A stretch of DNA of 7,331 nt from contig JAEEUO010000053.1 of NCBI GenBank assembly GCA_016286935.1, forward strand, positions 1 to 7,331, read 5' to 3'. The notes below the pieces were generated by a model. That model saw only the letters and a program-made list of their open reading frames with translations, did not search any database and was not told where the DNA came from. This stretch comes from Bacillota bacterium (lineage in GTDB: Bacteria > Bacillota > Clostridia > Peptostreptococcales > Anaerovoracaceae). Both the position numbers and the translations under genes were made by a program. Below are positions 1 to 4,713 of the stretch, piece after piece (positions within the stretch are counted from its first letter, which is position 1; each line of letters opens with the position of its first letter).

Positions 1-873
1 CAGCGGGAGGCCGCTTCGGCCGGCGGCGCTGTTGAGGATGATCTGGGAGTAATCGGCCTTCGCGATGCCGCGCGTGCGGTCGAGAGCGTCTTCGTCCGCG
101 GCCATCTCCATATCGGAGCCGAACAGCCGGAACGCGAGCCAGACGAGCGGGTTCGCCCAGTGGAGCATGAGCGCGCCGAACGCGAGCGCTTTCCACAGCG
201 GATCGCCGTGGCGGAGATGGGCGGATTCATGGGCGAGGACGCAGCGCCGCTCCGTTTCGGTAAGCCCGCCGGGCAGGTAGACGCGCGGGCGGAAAACGCC
301 GGCAACGAAGGCGGAACCGAGCCCCGGGACCGTATACACGCGTACGCGGGCGGGGAGGCCCGAACGAACGGGATCCGCGGGTCCGGAAACGGCGGCGTGA
401 TCGGCCGGAACGCGGTCCGCGAGGCGCTTCCGGAGGCGAATCGCGGAAAGGAGCGCGGCCGCTGCGAAGACGAGGACGCCCGCGAGCCAGATGATGGGCA
501 ATACTTCCGCGAACGAAAGGGCGAAAGGCGCGGCGCTGCCCGCGGAAGCCATTGTTTCGCTTCCAGCCGGCGCGTTCCCGCCGAGCGCCTCCGAGACGGT
601 TCCGATCGCGTGCTCTGCCGCGAGGACCGCGCTGTCCGCGCCGCCGGAGACGTCCGCCGCGAGAGCCGCGACGCGCCGCGGGAGGAGCGAGAAGCCGCCC
701 CGGAACGAGAACGGGCAGAGGAGGCGGACCAGGCAGAAGATCCAGAGGATGCAGTTCACGCGCTTCGGAAGGCGCTTCGTGAGCGGCCGGACGAGGCAGG
801 CGAGCAGGACGAAGACCGACGCCGCGAGGCTCATCGAGACGAGCTTCCAGAAGACGGCGGAAAGGGTCGTCAT
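1..873 (-). CDS. M56-family membrane metallopeptidase, BlaR1/MecR1-like (3' end beyond the window)
   Basis: The visible 291 residues are the N-terminal part of a BlaR1/MecR1-like protein. These membrane sensors use a zinc protease domain to inactivate a partner BlaI repressor when a signal arrives. Hydrophobic segments lie near residues 5-28, 39-55, 118-145 and 226-251. The zinc-protease signature HESAH is at residues 215-219, followed by RHGDPLWK as in the family. A second family motif, NPLVWLAFRLF, then DMEMAADE, spans about 241-261 and should supply the remaining zinc ligand. The start is set by the ATGA overlap with the upstream BlaI-type gene, whose stop shares bases 870-872, so the two are probably translationally coupled. 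The C-terminus is off the edge. It therefore cannot be told whether a penicillin-binding sensor domain is present, as in true BlaR1, or another domain, as in many clostridial M56 proteins. Family assignment is secure; the ligand is unknown. Confidence 0.93.
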   Translation of the reverse strand, partial: MTTLSAVFWKLVSMSLAASVFVLLACLVRPLTKRLPKRVNCILWIFCLVRLLCPFSFRGGFSLLPRRVAALAADVSGGADSAVLAAEHAIGTVSEALGGNAPAGSETMASAGSAAPFALSFAEVLPIIWLAGVLVFAAAALLSAIRLRKRLADRVPADHAAVSGPADPVRSGLPARVRVYTVPGLGSAFVAGVFRPRVYLPGGLTETERRCVLAHESAHLRHGDPLWKALAFGALMLHWANPLVWLAFRLFGSDMEMAADEDALDRTRGIAKADYSQIILNSAAGRSGLPL

Positions 874-1241
874 TTCGCGTCCTCCTTCCGGCTCTCGTCG
901 ATCAGCTTCTGGAGCTCCGCGATCTCGCTTTCGGACAGCTTCGCGCCGCCCGTGAACGCCGCGAGGAACGCCGGCAGCGAGCCGTGGAAGGCCGTGTCGA
1001 CGAACGAACGGCTCCTTCTCGCGTAGAAGTCGTCGCGCGAAACGAGCGACGTCACGACGCTGTTCTCGGTCCTGAAGTAGCCGCGGTCGGACAGGCGCCG
1101 CAGGACCGTATACGTCGTCGAGCGCTTCCAGTTCATCTTCTCCTCGCACAGCCGCACGAGCTCCGCCGTCGTCACGGGCTCGTTCTCCCACACGAGTTCG
1201 GCAAACGTCATCTCCGCGCTTTCCAGTTTCAGTTCCGCCAT
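870..1241 (-). CDS. BlaI/MecI-family transcriptional repressor
   Basis: This 123-residue protein is a winged-helix repressor of the BlaI/MecI/CopY family, whose members are normally 120-130 residues. Helices at about 8-50 include the recognition region, with VTTAELVRLCEEK (23-35) and the hallmark WKRSTTYTVLRRLSDRGY (38-55). The C-terminal half (about 80-120) would form the dimerisation helices. The ATG at 1241 was chosen because AAGGAG lies 6 bases upstream and the protein then starts at the usual family position. A TTG 99 bases further upstream is open in frame, but it coincides with the -35 box of the promoter. The gene overlaps the M56 peptidase by 4 bases, the classic repressor-sensor arrangement. 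It probably represses its own operon through the two dyads at 1289-1329. No beta-lactamase or PBP gene is visible nearby, so the wider regulon is unknown. Confidence 0.95.
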   Translation of the reverse strand: MAELKLESAEMTFAELVWENEPVTTAELVRLCEEKMNWKRSTTYTVLRRLSDRGYFRTENSVVTSLVSRDDFYARRSRSFVDTAFHGSLPAFLAAFTGGAKLSESEIAELQKLIDESRKEDAK

Positions 1242-1288
1242 TGTGTTCTCCTTGGTTTTATCAGCCGCGCCGTTGGCCGCCCGGCTTT

Positions 1289-1305
1289 GTTTACAACTTG
1301 TAGAC
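1289..1305. promoter_or_regulatory. Putative BlaI-type operator 1 (downstream dyad)
   Basis: The 17-bp sequence GTTTACAACTTGTAGAC is a dyad of two 8-bp halves around a central base, with one mismatch between halves. Its core TACA...TGTA matches the known half-site preference of BlaI/MecI repressors. It covers the predicted transcription start of the blaI-type gene. Binding by this repressor is inferred, not shown. Confidence 0.78.
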
Positions 1306-1311
1306 AACCAT

Positions 1312-1340
1312 AGTTTACAACACGTAGACAGCCGTGTCAA
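1312..1340 (-). promoter_or_regulatory. Promoter of the BlaI-M56 operon
   Basis: On the minus strand a perfect -35 box TTGACA (1340-1335) is followed after 17 bases by TAAACT (1317-1312), which matches 4 of 6 of the -10 consensus. Transcription should begin near 1305, giving a leader of about 64 bases before the ATG at 1241. The spacer and -10 box lie inside the upstream operator dyad and the start site lies at the edge of the downstream dyad, so repressor binding would block polymerase. Confidence 0.8.
1313..1329. promoter_or_regulatory. Putative BlaI-type operator 2 (promoter dyad)
   Basis: The sequence GTTTACAACACGTAGAC repeats operator 1 with only two differences and lies exactly 24 bp from it, start to start. 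One half (GTTTACAA) is identical; the other half is degraded in the two bases nearest the centre. It spans most of the promoter spacer and most of the -10 box. Two tandem dyads are also the arrangement in bla and mec operons, which supports autoregulation. Confidence 0.75.
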
Positions 1341-1414
1341 GAAAGATTTGCGCCAGGGGGCCTCCGCGCGGCGTTTTCCCAGATAATGAATGGATAGCGC
1401 ATATGGACGGCAGG

Positions 1415-1595
1415 CGGGGCAAGGGGCGGCAAACAGTCAGCGAGGGAACGTGAAAAGCCTCGGCGCACCGGCGCAGCTGATTGGCTTACGCTGTCGGCGT
1501 TGTCTGAGCGTAGCGAGTTCGACGCAGCGTCCAAGAAGCAAGCCGCAGCCGCTAAGGCTTTTCCGTGATCGAAGCGTTTGCCGCCCCTTGCCCCG
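1415..1595. repeat. 181-bp element with perfect 20-bp terminal inverted repeats and an internal foldback
   Basis: Positions 1415-1434 are the exact reverse complement of 1576-1595 (arm core GGGGCAAGGGGCGGCAAAC). Further pairings nest inside: AAAAGCC at 1453-1459 with GGCTTTT at 1556-1562, GGCTT at 1483-1487 with AAGCC at 1540-1544, and ACGCTG at 1488-1493 with CAGCGT at 1525-1530. The whole can form one long interrupted hairpin. It could be a MITE-like or interspersed foldback element, or a structured RNA. No convincing promoter of its own is visible, and the flanking blaI and scpA promoters both point away from it, so a DNA repeat seems likelier than an expressed RNA. I saw no clear target-site duplication (CGGCAGG on the left, CGGCGGG on the right). 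The repeat itself is certain; its nature is not. Confidence 0.8.
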
Positions 1596-1617
1596 GCGGG
1601 CTCCGGTGTGGTATACT
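1588..1617 (+). promoter_or_regulatory. Putative scpA promoter
   Basis: TATACT at 1612-1617 matches 5 of 6 of the -10 consensus. TTGCCC at 1588-1593 is a moderate -35 match with an 18-base spacer. The start of transcription is expected near 1623-1625, almost on the scpA ATG at 1626. The -35 box lies inside the right arm of the inverted repeat ending at 1595. Confidence 0.6.
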
Positions 1618-1625
1618 GAACTGTC

Positions 1626-2357
1626 ATGAGCTACAAAGTAAAACTGGACGTGTTCGAGGGACCCTTCGACCTGCTCGTCTACCTGATCGAGACGGCCGAA
1701 ATGTCCATCTACGACATCCGGATCGCCGAGATCACCGAACAATACCTGGACGCCCTGCGCGAGATGGAAAAGCGCGACGTCGCCGTAACGGGAGACTTCA
1801 TGGTTCTCGCGGCGACTTTGATTGAGATCAAATCGCGGATGCTCCTGCCGAACGCGAGCCCCGACGGCGAAGAGGCCGAGGACCCGCGCTCCGAGCTCGT
1901 CCAGAAGCTGCTCGAATACAAGAAAGCCAAGGCCGAGGCGGCGCTCCTGGCCGAACAGGAGGACTACGCGCGCCGGATCTACAAGAAACCCCAGGAGGAC
2001 CTCTCCGTCTACACGAAGGAGCCCGACGAGATCCTGAACCTTGATCTGCCGGCGTTCGTGAAGGCGTTCGAGCTGTTCCTCCAGAAAAAGAAGCGCATCG
2101 AGGAGATGCACACCCGCTACGTCCGCGTGGAGCGGGAGCGGATGACGCTCGAGGCCCGCATCGAACAGATCAAGAGCTACTTCCGCGAGGGCCGCCCCGT
2201 GAAGTTCCTCGACCTGCTCGGCGGAAAGAAGACGCGGTCGAACGCCGTCCTGACGTTCCTGTCGATCCTCGAACTCGTCCGCCAGAAAACGCTGACCGCC
2301 CGCCAGAGATCGAACTTCGGCGAGATCACCCTCACCCCCGCAAAGGAGAAGAAATGA
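1626..2357 (+). CDS. scpA: Segregation and condensation protein A (kleisin subunit of SMC-ScpAB)
   Basis: ScpA bridges the SMC dimer and binds ScpB, forming the bacterial condensin that organises and segregates the chromosome. The 243-residue length is normal. The N-terminus carries the family signature VFEGPFDLLVYLIE (9-22), then IYDIRIAEITEQYL (28-41) and FMVLAATLIEIKSRMLLP (58-75), the helices that contact the SMC neck. An acidic and charged linker follows (about 78-140). The C-terminal winged helix, about 190-237, with VLTFLSILELVRQK at 208-221, would bind the SMC cap. The ATG was chosen because the family always begins this close to the FEGP motif. Unusually, no Shine-Dalgarno sequence precedes it, and the predicted transcription start is only a few bases upstream. 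The stop overlaps the scpB start (ATGA), so the pair is coupled. Confidence 0.98.
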   Translation: MSYKVKLDVFEGPFDLLVYLIETAEMSIYDIRIAEITEQYLDALREMEKRDVAVTGDFMVLAATLIEIKSRMLLPNASPDGEEAEDPRSELVQKLLEYKKAKAEAALLAEQEDYARRIYKKPQEDLSVYTKEPDEILNLDLPAFVKAFELFLQKKKRIEEMHTRYVRVERERMTLEARIEQIKSYFREGRPVKFLDLLGGKKTRSNAVLTFLSILELVRQKTLTARQRSNFGEITLTPAKEKK

Positions 2358-2938
2358 GCACGAAATCCACGATCAAATCGGCCTTCGAATCGATGCTCTT
2401 CGTGTGGGGCGACCCGCTCGAGGCGAAGACGGCCGCCGAGATCTTCAACATCACCCCGAAGGAAGCGTACGACTGCTTCAGGGAGCTCGCCGAAGAGTAC
2501 GACGCGCGTGAATCGGGCCTGATGATCCGCGAGATCGACAAGGCGTTCCAGCTCGTGTCGCGTCCCGAAAACAGCGAATACATCGAGCGCCTCTGCACGC
2601 CCGTTAAGGAAAAGCGCCTCTCCCAGTCCGCGATGGAGGTCCTCGCGATCATCGCGTACCGCCAGCCCGTGACGAAGGGCGAGATCGAGTCGATCCGCGG
2701 CATCAAATGCGACCGCGTCATCGAAGGCCTCGTCAAAAAGGACCTGATCGGCGAGGTCGGCCGTTCGACGGCCGTCGGCCGCCCGATCCTCTACGGAACG
2801 ACGAAGGCGTTCCTCGAAAACTTCAACTTCACGTCGCTGAAGGATCTCCCCGAGATCGAGGACATCGCGTCCGTCATCCGCGAGGACGGCGAGCCCGGCC
2901 CCGAGACCGACGACCGCCAGATCTCGCTCGACATCTGA
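2354..2938 (+). CDS. scpB: Segregation and condensation protein B (KITE subunit of SMC-ScpAB)
   Basis: ScpB is a tandem winged-helix protein that dimerises and clamps the middle of ScpA in the SMC-ScpAB condensin. The 194 residues contain the first winged helix at about 5-80 and the second at about 88-165. The second holds the family signatures LSQSAMEVLAIIAYRQPVTK (89-108), IESIRGIKCD (111-120) and VGRPILYGTTKAFLENF (141-157), then SLKDLPEIED. The acidic tail is short. The start overlaps the scpA stop by 4 bases, and AAAGGAG lies 5 bases before it, inside scpA. A metallophosphoesterase gene starts 11 bases after the stop, so the three genes are almost certainly one transcript. Confidence 0.98.
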   Translation: MSTKSTIKSAFESMLFVWGDPLEAKTAAEIFNITPKEAYDCFRELAEEYDARESGLMIREIDKAFQLVSRPENSEYIERLCTPVKEKRLSQSAMEVLAIIAYRQPVTKGEIESIRGIKCDRVIEGLVKKDLIGEVGRSTAVGRPILYGTTKAFLENFNFTSLKDLPEIEDIASVIREDGEPGPETDDRQISLDI

Positions 2939-2949
2939 AAGGAGCCTAT

Positions 2950-3489
2950 ATGAAAACGTTCTTTATCGCCGACACCCACTTCGGCCACGACGCGATCATC
3001 CGCTACGAAAACCGCCCGTTCAAGGACGCCGCCGAGCAGGACGAGGTCCTGATCCGCAACTGGAACGGCGCCGTTTCCGCGGACGATGAGGTCTTTCTCG
3101 TCGGCGACTTCACCGCGTACGGCGAGGAGAAGAGCCGGGAGATCCTTTCGCGCCTGAACGGCCGGAAGTATCTCGTCGTCGGCAACCACGACACCCAGCC
3201 GACGTCGTATTACCGCGCGATCGGCTTCGACGAGGTCTATCCGTATCCGATCGTCTTCGGCGGGTTCTGGATCGTCTCCCACGAGCCGCTCTACATCAAT
3301 TCAAACATGCCCTACGCGAACATCTACGGCCACGTCCACGCGAACCCGAGCTATAAGGACGCGAGCGTCCAGTCCGTCTGCGTCTCCGTCGAACGGATCG
3401 GCTATACGCCCGTTTCGATGCAGGAGATCAAACGGCTCGTCGCCGAGGCGAAGAGGGCTTCGGGCGAAACGCTCATCTCCGGTACCTGA
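2950..3489 (+). CDS. Small calcineurin-like metallophosphoesterase
   Basis: This 179-residue cytoplasmic protein has the whole dinuclear-metal motif set of calcineurin-like phosphoesterases: DTHFGH (8-13), GDFT (52-55), GNHD (78-81), SHEP (110-113) and GHVH (127-130). Its compact size and opening FFIADTHFGHDAIIRYENRPF resemble the small YfcE/MJ0936-like and phage-type phosphoesterases, which hydrolyse phosphodiesters or phosphomonoesters. The true substrate cannot be read from the sequence. The C-terminal tail after about 160 is helical and charged. The ATG has AAAGGAG 5 bases upstream, overlapping the scpB stop, so it is cotranscribed with scpAB. A longer open frame runs upstream in this register, but it lies over scpB, has shadow composition and can be ignored. 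No functional tie to chromosome segregation is known to me. Confidence 0.93.
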   Translation: MKTFFIADTHFGHDAIIRYENRPFKDAAEQDEVLIRNWNGAVSADDEVFLVGDFTAYGEEKSREILSRLNGRKYLVVGNHDTQPTSYYRAIGFDEVYPYPIVFGGFWIVSHEPLYINSNMPYANIYGHVHANPSYKDASVQSVCVSVERIGYTPVSMQEIKRLVAEAKRASGETLISGT

Positions 3490-3552
3490 ACGCGCGCGGC
3501 CGCGATCAAAGCCGCACCCATCCCACGACTCCGTTCAAGAAAGGAAACAACG

Positions 3553-4614
3553 ATGTACAAAATTCTTGCGATCAACACCGGATCGACCTCGACGAAGGTC
3601 GCCTATTACGAGGACAAGGAGTGCAAGTTCCACAAAAGCGTCTCCCATCCCGACGCCGACATCAAAGCCTGCAAGACGCTGATCGACCAGCTGCCGATGC
3701 GGCTCGAGATCGTCAAAGGCTTCGTCGAGGAGAACAAGATCGACACGAAGGACCTGTCGATGGTCATGTGCCGCGGCGGCCTCGTGCCGAACCTCCGTCC
3801 GGGCGGCTACAAGGTCACGCCGCGCATGGAGGCCGAACTCCGCTCCGGCAACCTCCAGCCCCACGCCTCGAACCTCGCGGCGCTGATCGGCCTTGAGTTC
3901 GCGCGTCCGCACGACGTTCCGTGCTGCATCTACGACGCGCCGACGTCCGCCGACCTCTCCGACATCGCGGAGATCACCGGCATGGCGGAGATCCTGCGCG
4001 GGAGCGTCTCCCACGTTCTGAACAGCCGGGCCGTCTCCCACAAGGTCGCGGAGGAGGTCTTCCACCAGCGCTATGAGGATTCGCGCTTCGTCGTCGCGCA
4101 TCTGGGCGGCGGCATCTCCTTCTCGGCCCACATGTTCGGCAAGATCGTCGACACGGTCGCGGACGACGCGGGCGCGTTCGGCCCCGAGCGGTCGGGCAGC
4201 CTTCCGCTCCTCGACATCGTCGAGATGTGCTACAGCGGCAACTACTCCCACGAGGAGATGCGCCGCAAGGTGCGCGGCGAGGGCGGCCTGAAGGGCCTTC
4301 TCGGCACGTCCGACTGCCGGATGATCGAGGAACGCATCCGCAAGGGCGACAGCTTCGCGGAGCGCGTCTACCGCGCCGAGGCGTACCAGATCGCGAAGGG
4401 CATCGGCATCCTCTGCTGCGCGATGAAGGGCCAGCTCGACGCGATCATCCTGACCGGCGGCGTCTCCTATTCGAAGATGCTGACCGACTGGATCGAGGAG
4501 TACGTCTCGTTCGTCGCGCCCGTCATCGTCTATCCGGGCGAAAACGAGATGGAGGCGCTCGCGTACGGCGGCCTCCGCATCCTCGCGGGCGAAGAGATCG
4601 CGCGCGAATACTGA
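3553..4614 (+). CDS. buk: Butyrate kinase (acetate/butyrate kinase family)
   Basis: The family catalyses butyryl phosphate + ADP to butyrate + ATP, the last step of the phosphotransbutyrylase-kinase route, in the cytoplasm; some members act on branched-chain acids. The 353-residue length is typical. The ASKHA fold begins with the phosphate-binding loop INTGSTSTK (7-15). Then come CRGGLVPNLRPGGYKVT (73-89), PHASNLAALIG (103-113), VAHLGGGISFSAH (181-193), PERSGSLP (211-218), ILTGGVSYSK (299-308), VYPGENEMEALAYGG (326-340) and GEEIAREY at the C-terminus. Two stretches depart from what I recall of the family: IYDAPTSADLSDI at 126-138, and DTVADDAGAFG at 200-210 where members usually have a VNNALDGEGPF-like segment. 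Substrate preference could therefore differ. AAAGGA sits 7 bases before the ATG. No phosphotransbutyrylase gene is adjacent. The 63-base gap after the phosphoesterase shows neither terminator nor promoter, so readthrough is likely. Confidence 0.93.
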   Translation: MYKILAINTGSTSTKVAYYEDKECKFHKSVSHPDADIKACKTLIDQLPMRLEIVKGFVEENKIDTKDLSMVMCRGGLVPNLRPGGYKVTPRMEAELRSGNLQPHASNLAALIGLEFARPHDVPCCIYDAPTSADLSDIAEITGMAEILRGSVSHVLNSRAVSHKVAEEVFHQRYEDSRFVVAHLGGGISFSAHMFGKIVDTVADDAGAFGPERSGSLPLLDIVEMCYSGNYSHEEMRRKVRGEGGLKGLLGTSDCRMIEERIRKGDSFAERVYRAEAYQIAKGIGILCCAMKGQLDAIILTGGVSYSKMLTDWIEEYVSFVAPVIVYPGENEMEALAYGGLRILAGEEIAREY

Positions 4615-4668
4615 TCGGAGACCGCGCGCCGCGCCCGGGATCCGGACGGAATAAAAACGGGAAATGAA

Positions 4669-4700
4669 AAGACCCCCGCGTCACCGCGGGGGTCTTGTTT
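4669..4700. terminator. Bidirectional intrinsic terminator between convergent genes
   Basis: A perfect 12-bp stem (4669-4680 with 4685-4696, core GACCCCCGCG) closes a TCAC tetraloop. On the plus strand it is followed by TTGTTTTG, serving buk. On the minus strand the same stem is followed by TTTTC, serving the acyl-CoA synthetase, whose stop is at 4714. The single hairpin thus fits both converging transcripts. Confidence 0.93.
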
Positions 4701-4713
4701 TGTCTCGGAACGC

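Larger units (their letters stand above)
1242..1625. other. Intergenic region between divergent blaI and scpA units
   Basis: This 384-base gap has no credible coding sequence. From left to right it holds the leader of the BlaI-type gene, its two operators and promoter (to 1340), about 74 bases with no clear signal (1341-1414), a 181-base inverted-repeat element (1415-1595), and the scpA promoter (1588-1617). Short open frames on both strands here show no family resemblance and no good ribosome binding site. Confidence 0.8.

Noticed and set aside
160..1026. A 288-codon plus-strand open frame opposite the M56/BlaI genes
   Set aside because: It is an Arg/Glu/Ala-rich shadow with no motif, while the minus strand encodes HESAH-containing M56 and BlaI sequences with an ATGA junction.
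1289..1329. A mini CRISPR-like or tandem repeat (two 17-bp copies 24 bp apart)
   Set aside because: There are only two copies, each is a dyad, and both sit on the promoter of a BlaI-type gene, so operators explain them better.
1242..1340. Upstream extension of the BlaI-type protein to a TTG at 1340
   Set aside because: That TTG is the first half of the TTGACA -35 box, the extension would translate the operators, and a good ribosome binding site precedes the ATG at 1241.
1415..1595. 6S RNA or a riboswitch leader of scpA
   Set aside because: The length and long hairpin are suggestive of 6S RNA, but no promoter for it is visible and I could not match conserved features. The scpA promoter lies downstream, so it cannot be an scpA leader.
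3490..3552. Terminator or promoter between the phosphoesterase and buk
   Set aside because: GCGGC/GCCGC can pair weakly but no T-run follows, and no -35/-10 pair is recognisable in this GC-rich gap.
3535..4251. A 238-codon minus-strand open frame opposite buk
   Set aside because: It has shadow composition and no recognisable domain; buk on the plus strand is full length with all family motifs.
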